Notes under the pieces: model-generated
Seen by the model: only the letters and a program-made list of their open reading frames with translations
The model's database searches: none
Told to the model about the DNA's origin: nothing
Source: Nostoc sp. 'Lobaria pulmonaria (5183) cyanobiont'
GTDB taxonomy: Bacteria > Cyanobacteriota > Cyanobacteriia > Cyanobacteriales > Nostocaceae
Reading direction: 5' to 3'
Assembly (NCBI RefSeq): GCF_002949795.1
Contig: NZ_CP026692.1
Span: 5,626,545-5,690,544 of the forward strand
Length of the DNA: 64,000 nucleotides
Part shown: in pieces, positions 9,801 through 18,340 of the stretch
Position numbering within the stretch: the stretch's first letter is position 1
How the letters are laid out: each line of letters begins with the position of its first letter
Position numbers and translations under genes: made by a program

Positions 9801-11566
9801 AAGAGGTCTTGGAATTATTGGCTCCCTCAGCCCATCATAAGGGATTAGAAATTGCAGGATTAATTTATAGCAACGTCCCCACCCGCCTCCAAGGCGATGC
9901 TGGCCGCCTGCGGCAAATTCTCATGAACCTGATCGGCAATGCGATCAAGTTCACGAGTAATGGAGAGGTAGTATTACGAGCAGAATTGCGTACGCTTTCC
10001 CCGACTACAGCCACCATCTATTTTGCCATTACAGATACTGGTCTTGGCATTACCCCTGAAGATCAATCCAAACTCTTTCAGCCATTTACCCAAGTAGATG
10101 CTTCCACCACTCGTAAATATGGCGGTACAGGTTTGGGATTAGCCATCTGCAAGCAACTGGTAAGCTTGATGGGGGGAGAAATGGGCGTAGAAAGTCGCTT
10201 GGGGAAAGGATCTAAGTTTTGGTTTGAAGTAACTCTCGCCAAGCAACTTGAGCCTATTTCTTTAGAAGGCGAAGGCGAACTTTTGCTGAATCGGCGCTTG
10301 TTAGTAGTGGATGATAATGCTACTAATCGCAAAATCATCTACCATCAAGCTACCCGTTGGGGGATGCTGGTGGATCAAGCTGCTTCGGCTACTACTGCCC
10401 TCAAAGCTATTCAGGAAGCCGCCAAGCAAAAAAATTTCTATGACATAGCTGTGATTGATATGCAGATGCCAGAAATAGATGGCATGACATTAGGAGAACA
10501 AATTAAAGCAAATTCAGCGATCGCTGGGCTACCTTTGATTATGCTTACCTCTACTAATCAACGCGATGAAATCCAGCGATCGCTAAAAATAGGATTTGCG
10601 GCTTATTTAGTCAAACCTGTTAAGCCGTCCCGACTCCTCGATACCATCATGACTATTTTAGGAACGCAGCTAGAAGAAGAGACAGAAGTCAGAATTCAGG
10701 AGTTAGAAGTCAGAAGTCAGAATTTAAAACTGAAAAATTCTGAAAACAACCGCAACTATTATTCTCCTAACTCCCCCAAACTTAGAATTCTCTTAGCTGA
10801 AGATAATTTGGTGAATCAAAAAGTTGCCTTGAAGCAACTCCAAAGTCTGGGTTATAGTGCTGATGTCGCTGGTAATGGAAAAGAAGTTTTGCAGCTATTA
10901 GAAAAAATTCCTTATGATTTAATTCTGATGGATTGCCAAATGCCAGTTCTCGATGGTTTAGAAACCACAAAAGAAATTCACCGTTGGCAAGAAAGCTACT
11001 TTGCTAGTGGTTATCGTCCTGTGGTAATTGCCATGACAGCTAATGCCATGAAAGAAGACCAACAAATGTGTCTAGATGCCGGAATGGATGACTATTTGAG
11101 CAAGCCAGTAATAAAAGAAAAATTGGCGGGAGCACTAGAGCGTTGGGGAAATGTGATATTCGAGGCAAAAGAAACAGCTGCTACAAAGCAGATTTATACA
11201 ACCGATGTCGGTTCAGTTAACCTCCCAATTGATTGGGAACGCTTACACCAACTCTCGGAAAATAACTCAGAATTTGAATTGGAACTACTGCAAATATTTG
11301 TTGAAGATATTCAACCTCGTCTAGAGTTAATTAAAATAGCGATCGCAGATCATAACTTTGAGCAAATAGCGCTCCAAGGGCATCAAATTAAAGGTGCTAG
11401 TGCCAATATGGGAGTTACAACCATGCATCTGGCAGCAGAAAAACTAGAACAACTAGCTTATAACCAAGAGCGTCGAGGTTCTAGTAACTTAATCGTAGAG
11501 TTAGAAGACTTTGTTAAACGCATCGAAGAATTTTTGAACTGTAAAGATAGTAACGCCAAAACCTAA
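6875..11566 (+). CDS. Large hybrid histidine kinase (GAF-CHASE3-PAS-GAF-GAF-HK-REC-REC-HPT)
   Basis: 1563 residues. Domain order: GAF at about 25-165; membrane segment at about 190-210; CHASE3-like helical sensor (DAETGQRGYILTGQ) to about 345; second membrane segment at about 355-380; PAS at about 395-510; two GAF domains at about 540-690 and 710-870; HisKA with His905 (MSHEIRTPM); HATPase_c at about 1010-1125; first receiver with Asp1195 (VIDMQMPE); second receiver with Asp1353 (LMDCQMP); and a C-terminal HPT domain with His1503 (GHQIKGASANMG). This is a full phosphorelay in one chain whose output partner must be elsewhere. Its last 255 residues are nearly identical to those of the kinase at 15309. 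The linker between the receivers carries an STRR-derived segment. Confidence 0.93.
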   Translation: MKAPLPDNEIQRIESLLQYKILDTRSEVAFDDLTRLASYICETPIALISLIDSDRQWFKSKVGLDALETPRDVAFCAHAILQPEVFVVPDATVDERFATNPFVTSDPNVRFYAGVPLTNPEGYALGTLCVIDHVPRNLSPEQLEALQILGRHVIKQLEMRRTLASLVLASDTRKQTQKRRKQFFQKVAGGFGLASVILVLIGVISYHNTRILIDNNNQVQKTQEKINKLEELLSDMKDAETGQRGYILTGQETYLEPYQAVVGNIDRKIVELRDLITDQSNQQKQFATLESLIAAKLAILKQTINLRQNQGFDAALQLIQTNKGKHLMDDIRKIVHEIENQDKRLLQQQSQAAKASANTTLLTLAIAIFLSFLILAIVYYLISREVKERKLTEETLNQERNFISAVLDTASALVIVIDTQGQIVRFNQACEQITGYSFDEVRGRHFWNLFLLPEQVEQVKAVFEQLRIGEGPNEYENYWVAKDGSRRLITWTNTTLQDHKGYVEYIVATGIDITDAFEELRLRKRAEQHLKAEYSTTRVLAESTTINEAMPQILQGICESLGWDLSEFWMLDPRSNLLSLLNSWYKISFEMQEFDILSRQITFAPGIGLPGRVWTSLEPVWIADVAKDQSFIRSQIAAQAELHGAFGFPIRSGKKVIGVITCFSHEIQQADLDLAKVMNSIGEQVGQFIERKQAEEQLQRQNLRSQLFTEITLKIRQSLQIKEIFQITVTEVQKILHSDRVLIYQPLADGSGATVVEAVISGWLAIKDKELVDAYFQAEYIQQYYLQQYRQKPNLGLADLDIVEVQKNHLELLQQFGVQCNLVIPILVKEELCGLLIVHQCGSFRQWSSFETHLLRQIADQVGIALAQAQMLDAETQQRRELEIARHQAELASQTKSAFLANMSHEIRTPMNAVLGMTSLMLETPLNSEQRDFMETIRISGDALLSLINEILDLSKLEAGEMALETLDFDLSTCVEEVLELLAPSAHHKGLEIAGLIYSNVPTRLQGDAGRLRQILMNLIGNAIKFTSNGEVVLRAELRTLSPTTATIYFAITDTGLGITPEDQSKLFQPFTQVDASTTRKYGGTGLGLAICKQLVSLMGGEMGVESRLGKGSKFWFEVTLAKQLEPISLEGEGELLLNRRLLVVDDNATNRKIIYHQATRWGMLVDQAASATTALKAIQEAAKQKNFYDIAVIDMQMPEIDGMTLGEQIKANSAIAGLPLIMLTSTNQRDEIQRSLKIGFAAYLVKPVKPSRLLDTIMTILGTQLEEETEVRIQELEVRSQNLKLKNSENNRNYYSPNSPKLRILLAEDNLVNQKVALKQLQSLGYSADVAGNGKEVLQLLEKIPYDLILMDCQMPVLDGLETTKEIHRWQESYFASGYRPVVIAMTANAMKEDQQMCLDAGMDDYLSKPVIKEKLAGALERWGNVIFEAKETAATKQIYTTDVGSVNLPIDWERLHQLSENNSEFELELLQIFVEDIQPRLELIKIAIADHNFEQIALQGHQIKGASANMGVTTMHLAAEKLEQLAYNQERRGSSNLIVELEDFVKRIEEFLNCKDSNAKT
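10684..10722. repeat. STRR-like AGAAGTC heptamers inside a coding region
   Basis: The stretch reads as degenerate repeats of AGAAGTC/AGGAGTT within the linker between the two receiver domains, coding for the polar segment EVRIQELEVRSQNLKL. STRRs are typical of heterocystous cyanobacteria but normally intergenic. The reading frame is kept. Confidence 0.6.
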
Positions 11567-11810
11567 AATAATAATATTTATTAATAAATTAACTGGAGCA
11601 TTTTTTCTGAGTAAGTTATGAAAAACACTTATTTTCCATTTCTCATTACTCATTTTCTATTTTACAGATAGAAATTGTAACCGATTGGGAATAATAACAA
11701 AGTATATTCGGTGAGCAGCTGCATCATCAGCTAAAAATTTTTAGCCTAAATATCAGTTAAATGCATCACCTCTTATTCCCAATTGATTCCCGAAAAGCGA
11801 GGTTTTCCTA

Positions 11811-12446
11811 ATGAGTCAGATGAGTAGAGACGATGTACGAGAAAGACTTGGCAATATCGATCAGATCCGCGATATTATTCTTGGAACACAGCTAAGAGAG
11901 TACGAAAATCGATTTAGCAAGCTGGAATCAGATATATCTCTCCTGCAACAACAGACACGATTGCATGTCGAGCAACTCAAGTCCAACTTTTCGGCTGAAC
12001 TAAAAGCGGGGTTTGAGTCCCTGGATAAAAAGCTGAAGTCATTTAGCCTCGCAACTCAAGAAGAAACTCTTGACTTACGGCAACAGGTTGATAGACTTAA
12101 TAAAAAGTTTTCTAGCAGCGTTCAGTCGCTTGATGAAACCTTAGATAACCAAACTACCTCGATTCGAGATGAAATCTTTCAAACTAAAGTCCAATTACAA
12201 GATGATGTCACGGCATTACGCGATCTGATTTTAGAAGAAATAGAGCGACGCTTCTCGCAGTTGACAGACACTAAAGTTTCTAAAGACGATATGGCTGAAA
12301 CTTTGTTTGCCTTAGGAATGCGTCTGAAAGAAACTGAATTTATTCCCAAATTGCGAGAAGCAGCCAATGAACGCAGCGACGAATATACTGCTGTACCGCT
12401 TTTAGAGACTACAAAGTTGTCAAAAGTAAATGTTAACTCACTCTAA
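11811..12446 (+). CDS. Coiled-coil protein of the GTPase/OmpA cluster
   Basis: 211 residues, soluble, with no signal peptide or membrane segment. Residues about 30-150 are a continuous heptad-type helix (LREYENRFSKLESDISLLQQ, then repeated LDKKL, VDRLNKK and LDETLDNQ blocks) typical of a long coiled coil. A conserved-looking tail follows (KDDMAETLFALGMRLKETEF). The family is unnamed as far as I can tell. It sits 92 bases upstream of the OmpA/BON protein in the same direction, so it probably belongs to that operon, perhaps as a scaffold or adaptor. The function is inferred from context only. Confidence 0.7.
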   Translation: MSQMSRDDVRERLGNIDQIRDIILGTQLREYENRFSKLESDISLLQQQTRLHVEQLKSNFSAELKAGFESLDKKLKSFSLATQEETLDLRQQVDRLNKKFSSSVQSLDETLDNQTTSIRDEIFQTKVQLQDDVTALRDLILEEIERRFSQLTDTKVSKDDMAETLFALGMRLKETEFIPKLREAANERSDEYTAVPLLETTKLSKVNVNSL

Positions 12447-12492
12447 TAGTACGGCAGAATTGCATTTGTAATTAAGTCATAAGGCAAGAATA

Positions 12493-12533
12493 ACTCCTAC
12501 TCAACACTCAAAACTCAGCATTCAGCACTCTTA
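12493..12533. repeat. STRR heptamers directly before a start codon
   Basis: Degenerate ACTCAAC/ACTCAGC heptamers fill the last 45 bases before the ATG at 12539. The only Shine-Dalgarno-like bases (AAGG) touch the ATG. The repeat probably arrived in the 5' untranslated region. Confidence 0.6.
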
Positions 12534-12538
12534 AAAGG

Positions 12539-14728
12539 ATGACTCAGGTGGAAAATTCGGTTTCTCAATCTGTTGAGTTGAAGTCAGAAACATCTGTGCA
12601 GCTTGACAATTTGCTGCATTTGCTTATCGATCTCAAAATTATCGAATCACCTGAGCAATCTCCTTTCTTACCATCAGAAACTGATAATAAAAATGAGTAT
12701 ATTCCAGAAGAAACTAAATTTTTGCAACTTCCTCCAGTGACATTAGAAGTATGTGAAGCTTATTTAGAGTCGGATTTTAATTTGACTCAAGATATATCTA
12801 ATTACTCACAAAATACTCAAGAAGAATTAGAAGAATCTATTGAAATATTTACAAAATTTGAGGAAAAATTAGACAACTCAGAGGATGCATTGCAAAAATT
12901 ACGGGAAATATTAGTCGGATATGAGCTAGCAGAAATAAATCATATTACAGCTAAACTTGAACAAAAATTAACAAAAATAGAGCATCAAATTTACGACCCT
13001 AAAGAGCTAATAAATCTACTACTACCGTGGATTTCTGAGCTTTTAAGGCTAAAGATTACAGAGTCGAGAGAGGAAATTGTCCAAATAATTGCTCCGATCA
13101 TCGATCAGACTATCCGCAGTCGCACTGAACAGGATAAAATTAGCATGAGTGAGGCGATCGCGCCTGTAATTCCTCTAGCTATTTCCCAACAGATTATTAT
13201 CGCTCCAGAAGAAGTTTCAGATGCGATCGCTCCGGCAATGGGACGAGCCATAAAAAAGCAAATTGAAATTGAGCAGAATATTGTGGTGGATGCACTCTAC
13301 CCAGTTATTGGTAGTACCATAGCCAAATATATGGCAGAGACAATCCGTGCCATTAACCGACAAGTTGAAGAAACCCTCAGCGTTGAAGGTATTAAACGTA
13401 AAATTCGTGCCAAGCTACAGGGAGTTTCAGAAGCAGAATTAATTCTTAAAGAAGCTCTACCATTTACAATTCAAGCTATTTTCTTGATTCATAAAGCATC
13501 TGGTTTAGTTATCTCAAATATTCAGCATTCTGATGTAGAGCAGCTAGAAGCTGAAATGGTAGCAGGAATGCTGACAGCAATTCGCAGCTTTGCCAATGAT
13601 TGCATCAATCTATCTGGAAGCATAACAGAATTAGATGCAATTGAATATGGGACATCCAAAATAATTTTAGAAGTTGCAGGATACTGTTATTTAGCGATTG
13701 TTGTACGCGGAGAACCAAGCAAAAACTTTATTTGGGAAATGCGGCAAGTATTCAGTGCGATCGTTAAAAAGCATGGTGATTTAATTGAAAAATTTGACGG
13801 CGATCCAGATTCAATTCCTCTTGAAATTTATACACTTCTAGAAAAACTGAAATATACAGGTATTCAGGAAAACAATAAAACAAAAATATCACCGCTACTG
13901 ATATTAGGTTTAACAATTATCAGCACCATTTTCATTCCTTGGGGTATTTGGCAATATCGTAGTGGAGTTGTACATTCCATAGAAAATCAAACTTTGTTGG
14001 CTCTAACTTCTGTTCCAGAACTAGCCGTATATCGGCTCAGTGTACAAGTAGAACATAATAAATTAAAATTAACAGGACGATTACCTAATCAAATTCTTCG
14101 CCAGAAAGCCGAGCAAACTGTCCAAATCACCTCTCCTAATTGGGTGATTGACAATCAAATTTTATTAGTAGAAGTACCAGCAGATCCCGTATTAGCTGCT
14201 GCTGAAGTAAAACGAGTTACAGCAGTTTTAAATCAGACTGACGATATAGCAATTTCCGCTCAATACATCGCTGGTAAAGTAGCTGTTGAAGGAACTGTCA
14301 ACCGAATTGCAGATGCTCAGATTATTGCTAAGGCATTTGAACAAATTCCTGGCGTAAAATCTGTGTCTAGCGCGGTACGAGTAGAACCCCCACAGATTGA
14401 AGTTCGATTTTACTTTCAACCCAACTCAGCAAGTTTAATGAAAGTAGATACAGCGCATAAGATTCAACAGGTTAAGGTTTTCCTTAATCAGCACCCAAAT
14501 AAGCATTTAAAAATCATTGGTTATAGCGACCGTACTAGCGTGAACAAATCTCAAAAATTGGCACTGGCGCGAGCAAAGGCTGTACAACAAGCACTGATTA
14601 AATTAGGCATTGAGCCATCTCGCCTACAGGTCATTGGTAGGACAAATTTACCACCAGGAATTGATGAAACTCAACCCTTGTGGTTAAGCCGCTGTGTCGC
14701 TCTAGAACCGATAAACAAGCAATTTTAA
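12539..14728 (+). CDS. Envelope-anchored protein: roadblock-like domain, TM, two BON domains, OmpA domain
   Basis: 729 residues. The acidic N-terminus (1-100) is followed by helices and four related motifs of about 30 residues (IAPIIDQTIRSR, IAPVIPLAISQQI, IAPAMGRAIKKQI, LYPVIGSTIAKYM). Residues about 300-420 (IQAIFLIHKASGLVISNI ... MLTAIRSFAND ... AGYCYLAIVVRGEP) fit a roadblock/longin-type alpha-beta fold, the fold that commonly partners small GTPases. One membrane segment lies at about 449-470, then two BON-type domains (about 487-615), then an OmpA-like peptidoglycan-binding domain (about 625-725, with IIGYSDRTSVNKSQKLALAR). The cytoplasmic half would face the GTPase encoded 50 bases downstream, while the periplasmic half grips the cell wall. 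GTG at 12548 is an alternative start. Confidence 0.75.
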   Translation: MTQVENSVSQSVELKSETSVQLDNLLHLLIDLKIIESPEQSPFLPSETDNKNEYIPEETKFLQLPPVTLEVCEAYLESDFNLTQDISNYSQNTQEELEESIEIFTKFEEKLDNSEDALQKLREILVGYELAEINHITAKLEQKLTKIEHQIYDPKELINLLLPWISELLRLKITESREEIVQIIAPIIDQTIRSRTEQDKISMSEAIAPVIPLAISQQIIIAPEEVSDAIAPAMGRAIKKQIEIEQNIVVDALYPVIGSTIAKYMAETIRAINRQVEETLSVEGIKRKIRAKLQGVSEAELILKEALPFTIQAIFLIHKASGLVISNIQHSDVEQLEAEMVAGMLTAIRSFANDCINLSGSITELDAIEYGTSKIILEVAGYCYLAIVVRGEPSKNFIWEMRQVFSAIVKKHGDLIEKFDGDPDSIPLEIYTLLEKLKYTGIQENNKTKISPLLILGLTIISTIFIPWGIWQYRSGVVHSIENQTLLALTSVPELAVYRLSVQVEHNKLKLTGRLPNQILRQKAEQTVQITSPNWVIDNQILLVEVPADPVLAAAEVKRVTAVLNQTDDIAISAQYIAGKVAVEGTVNRIADAQIIAKAFEQIPGVKSVSSAVRVEPPQIEVRFYFQPNSASLMKVDTAHKIQQVKVFLNQHPNKHLKIIGYSDRTSVNKSQKLALARAKAVQQALIKLGIEPSRLQVIGRTNLPPGIDETQPLWLSRCVALEPINKQF

Positions 14729-14778
14729 GTTTATAATAGCGATGATTTTGAGCAAAGATTTTCTAATTTTCTCCAACT

Positions 14779-15303
14779 ATGTCTACAATCTCTAAAAAAA
14801 TATGCTTGTTTGGTGATTTTGGTGTTGGTAAAACTAGTTTGATTCGCCAATTTGTCGAGTGTCAGTTTAGTGATGAATACCTTTCAACTGTAGGAGTAAA
14901 AATCTCTCGTAAATTGGTTAGTGTTTCCGAAAAAAATCTACTTAGTGAACAAAACTTACAGCTGATAATTTGGGATATTGAAGGTAGTAATAAGTTTAAG
15001 GCAGTTGCTAACAACTATTTTCAAGGGTCTAAAGGTGCTGTGATAGTTGGTGATGTGACACAAGCAGAAACGCTCAATCATATCCAGGAGCATATTCAAA
15101 CTTTTTTAGCTGTTAATCCTAACAGCTATATTGTTGTTGCACTGAACAAATCAGATATGATTGCAGCCGAATATTTAGAAAAAATTCGTCAAATGTATCA
15201 ATTTACCAAGCAAGCTAATATATTAGACACTTATGTAACTTCAGCTAAAACTGGCAATAATGTTGATAAAATGTTTCAAGCTTTAGCCACTCGTTTAATT
15301 TAA
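14779..15303 (+). CDS. Ras/Rab-like small GTPase
   Basis: 174 residues. G1 is GDFGVGKTS (about 12-20), the switch I region has the conserved Thr in STVGVKI, G3 is WDIEG instead of WDTAGQ, G4 is NKSD and G5 is TSAKT. The core is complete and of normal length for a Ras-superfamily domain, with no C-terminal lipidation motif. The position of the catalytic Gln61 of Ras is occupied by Ser (EGSNKF versus AGQERF), so intrinsic hydrolysis should be slow and a partner protein may be required, as for MglA-type bacterial GTPases. It is followed after 5 bases by a hybrid kinase and preceded by the roadblock-like envelope protein, so the three most likely form one operon. Confidence 0.88.
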   Translation: MSTISKKICLFGDFGVGKTSLIRQFVECQFSDEYLSTVGVKISRKLVSVSEKNLLSEQNLQLIIWDIEGSNKFKAVANNYFQGSKGAVIVGDVTQAETLNHIQEHIQTFLAVNPNSYIVVALNKSDMIAAEYLEKIRQMYQFTKQANILDTYVTSAKTGNNVDKMFQALATRLI

Positions 15304-15308
15304 TTAAG

Positions 15309-17741
15309 ATGAATTCATTTTTGACAAATTTATTATCTGTATGTGGTATTGAATATTTGATAATTGATGAAAACTTCAAGATTATAGAGATGTCTTTGGG
15401 ATTAAATCATTTTGCCGATATTCCTAATGAAGCAAAGCTCGGTCAGGATGTTCGGATTGTGTTTCCAGAATTAGAGGGACTTGAAGATATTTTTGATGCA
15501 ATTCTACAGGGAGAACAAAATAATTTTGAATTAAAAGGAATTATGCGATCGCAAGATACGGCTTCTCCTTTGTATATTGATATTCGTATTACTAATAAGC
15601 TCCAGGAAGACCATTCCAGCAATCGACTAACTATCGTTGTCGAAGATGCTACAGAACGGATGGTACTTGAGCAATCTTTATTTCAAGGTGCAAATGAAGC
15701 AAATCTTTTGCTACGTAACTTAAAAGCTTCTAAACAATATATTGACCAAATTGTGACATCAATGGCGGACGCCTTGTTAGTGACAACGCTATCAGGCGAG
15801 ATAAAAAAAATGAATTATGCCGCACAAATTTTATTGCAATATAACGAAGTAGAACTCATCGGTCAACCGATCGCAAAAGTTATTAGAGAAGTCAATAAGT
15901 ATCCATTGACAATTGATGATACTGATATATCCCACAGTCAAGACATAAATACTTTAGTAAAAGAAATAGAAACCGTTTGTTATACCAAAAGTTGTAAAAC
16001 AATTCCCGTAGCTTTTTCATCCTCAATCGTAAAAACAGAAATTGAACATTTTCAAGGTTATGTTTACATTTTGCGAGACATGACTGAACGAAAACAGGCA
16101 GAACTTGCTAAACAAGAATTCTTAGCCATGATTAGCCATGAAGTACGGACTCCGATCGCATCGGTAATTGGTATGGCCGGTTTGTTGCAATATACTGAAT
16201 TGACTGCTGAACAGCAAGATTTTGTTGAAACTATTTACACCAGTGGAAATTCTTTACTGAAAATTATTAACGATTTTCTTGACTTCTCCAAAATACAATC
16301 AGGTAACTTGGAACTAGAAGAGGAGCCTTTTGGTTTGCGAAATTGCATTCATGAGGCTTTTTATATGCTTGCACCTACAGCTAAAGAAAAAGGTTTAAAA
16401 CTTACATTTTTAGATACTCCTGAACTTCCTACTACGATTGTGGGGGATATCACCAGACTGCGCCAAGTCTTGATTAATTTAATCAGTAATGCGATTAAAT
16501 TTACCGAAACTGGAAGTATAGAAGTTTCAGTTATAACCCGCAAGAATAGCAATATTAATCATTCTTGTGCTGCCAATACTGACGAAATTCAGTTTAGTGT
16601 TAAAGATACAGGCATGGGAATTCCACGCGATCGCTTGGAGCGTTTATTTAAAGCTTTCAGTCAAGTTAACTCCTCTATTACTCGACAATATGGCGGTACT
16701 GGCTTAGGTCTTGCCATCTGTAAGCAACTGTGCGAGTTAATGGGTGGCAGAATTTGGGTTGAAAGTGAGCTTAATGCAGGTAGTACATTTTACTTTACGA
16801 TTGCCGCTTCTGTGATTCCAGAAGAGTCAGCAGGAGCCAGTGTGGTCTTCCCCCAACAGGAGATACCAAAAGCGATCGAGTCTCCCCCAGTGGAGCAACA
16901 GGCGTTCAATAGTCAGGAGTTATTCAGCGTCCGCGCGTCTTCTTCCCCGTCTCCTGACCTACATAAATTAAGAATTCTTTTAACTGAAGATAATCTGGTG
17001 AATCAGAAAATAGCCTTGAAACAACTCAAAAACCTGGGCTACAGTGCTGATCTCGCTAATAATGGGAAAGAAGCGTTGCAGCTATTAGAAAAGATTCCTT
17101 ACGATTTGGTTCTGATGGATTGCCAAATGCCAGTTCTTGACGGTTTGGAAACCACAAAACAAATTCATCGTTGGCAAGAAAGCAGCTTTGCTAGTGGTCG
17201 TCGTCCTGTAGTAATTGCGATGACAGCTAATGCGATGAAACAAGACAAACAAATGTGTTTAGATGCCGGAATGGACGACTATTTGAGCAAGCCGGTGATG
17301 AAAGAAAATTTGGCCGCGACGCTAGAGTATTGGGGAAATGTGATATTCAGAGCAAAAGAAACAGCTGCCACAGAGCAGACAGTTTCTACAACAGATGTCG
17401 ATTCGGTTGACCTCCCAATTGATTGGGAACGCTTGCATCAACTTTCAGAAAATAACCCAGAATTTGAATTGGAACTATTGCAAATGTTTGTTGAGGATAT
17501 TCAACCTCGTCTAGAGTTAATTAAAATAGCGATCGCAGCTCATGACTTTGAGCAACTAGCACTCCAAGGGCATCAAATTAAAGGTGCTAGTGCCAATATG
17601 GGAGTTACAACCATGCATCTGGCAGCAGAAAAACTAGAACAATTAGCAATAAACCAAGAGCGTCGAGGTACTACTAACTTAATCGTAGAGTTAGAAGAGT
17701 TTCTTAAACGCATCGAAGAGTTTTTAATCAGTAGTAAGTAG
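15309..17741 (+). CDS. Hybrid histidine kinase (PAS-PAS-HK-REC-HPT) of the GTPase operon
   Basis: 810 residues, cytoplasmic. Two PAS-like domains (about 5-120 and 140-260), HisKA with His277 (MISHEVRTPIASV), HATPase_c (N box LINLISNAIKF, G2 GGTGLGLAIC), a receiver with Asp604 (LMDCQMP) and a C-terminal HPT domain with His755 (GHQIKGASANMG). No membrane segment is present, so signal input is probably through the PAS domains or a partner protein. The gene starts 5 bases after the GTPase stop. The REC-HPT part is almost the same as that of the kinase ending at 11566, suggesting recent duplication or gene conversion and possible cross-talk to the same downstream partner. Confidence 0.93.
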   Translation: MNSFLTNLLSVCGIEYLIIDENFKIIEMSLGLNHFADIPNEAKLGQDVRIVFPELEGLEDIFDAILQGEQNNFELKGIMRSQDTASPLYIDIRITNKLQEDHSSNRLTIVVEDATERMVLEQSLFQGANEANLLLRNLKASKQYIDQIVTSMADALLVTTLSGEIKKMNYAAQILLQYNEVELIGQPIAKVIREVNKYPLTIDDTDISHSQDINTLVKEIETVCYTKSCKTIPVAFSSSIVKTEIEHFQGYVYILRDMTERKQAELAKQEFLAMISHEVRTPIASVIGMAGLLQYTELTAEQQDFVETIYTSGNSLLKIINDFLDFSKIQSGNLELEEEPFGLRNCIHEAFYMLAPTAKEKGLKLTFLDTPELPTTIVGDITRLRQVLINLISNAIKFTETGSIEVSVITRKNSNINHSCAANTDEIQFSVKDTGMGIPRDRLERLFKAFSQVNSSITRQYGGTGLGLAICKQLCELMGGRIWVESELNAGSTFYFTIAASVIPEESAGASVVFPQQEIPKAIESPPVEQQAFNSQELFSVRASSSPSPDLHKLRILLTEDNLVNQKIALKQLKNLGYSADLANNGKEALQLLEKIPYDLVLMDCQMPVLDGLETTKQIHRWQESSFASGRRPVVIAMTANAMKQDKQMCLDAGMDDYLSKPVMKENLAATLEYWGNVIFRAKETAATEQTVSTTDVDSVDLPIDWERLHQLSENNPEFELELLQMFVEDIQPRLELIKIAIAAHDFEQLALQGHQIKGASANMGVTTMHLAAEKLEQLAINQERRGTTNLIVELEEFLKRIEEFLISSK

Positions 17742-17761
17742 TCAGTGTCTTCCCACTCCAG

Positions 17762-18190
17762 TCATAGGTCTTTTTTGTAATATTTGTTAATAAATAAACA
17801 GTAACGATTATCTTCTGTCGGCTCATAACTCAATTTGTCGGCAATGGCGGACATGATTTTTAAACCCCGCCCGCGCTCTTGATCGTTATCCTCAAATTCA
17901 GATGTTTTGCACAATTGCTGTTCTAAGTCAAATGGTTCACCTTGAGACCAGATGCGAATTTCTATATATTCATCTAACCGCACAGCTTCCATCTCAATCG
18001 GAGTTTCAATAGGTAAATTTTTGTGTGCGTGTTCAACAATATTAGTAAAGCCTTCCATCATCAGAGTTTGACATTGCCACCAAATTTGTTTATCGGTAAT
18101 AGGTGGTTGATTTATCTGCTCGAACCAAGACAAAACTTGAGGTGAAGTTGTCAGGTCTGTGTTGACTTTGAGATAAATTTTATTATTCAC
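17762..18190 (-). CDS. RsbW-like anti-sigma factor kinase
   Basis: 142 residues forming a single GHKL/HATPase_c_2 domain: N box EGFTNIVEHAH, G1-like region EIRIWSQGEPFD and G2 GRGLKIM. Proteins of this family phosphorylate a STAS-domain antagonist on Ser/Thr and in many bacteria bind a sigma factor. Here the STAS partner is probably the protein at 19574 and the phosphatase the one at 18341, transcribed divergently from this gene. Partner-switching systems of this type (IcfG cluster in Synechocystis, HmpUVW in Nostoc punctiforme) control carbon responses and hormogonium motility in cyanobacteria; whether this locus is orthologous cannot be decided here. It is convergent with the kinase ending at 17741. 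Confidence 0.87.
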   Translation of the reverse strand: MNNKIYLKVNTDLTTSPQVLSWFEQINQPPITDKQIWWQCQTLMMEGFTNIVEHAHKNLPIETPIEMEAVRLDEYIEIRIWSQGEPFDLEQQLCKTSEFEDNDQERGRGLKIMSAIADKLSYEPTEDNRYCLFINKYYKKDL

Positions 18191-18340
18191 TTCTTAACTA
18201 ATAAAATATTGTTAAATCATCATATTCCTTAATTAGTTTATTTAATTTGAGTATTTTTACTATACATTAAAAACTAAATTGCATATAACTTAAATTAAAG
18301 CAACTATTTACCGATCGTTTTACTTAGTAAACTGTAATTT

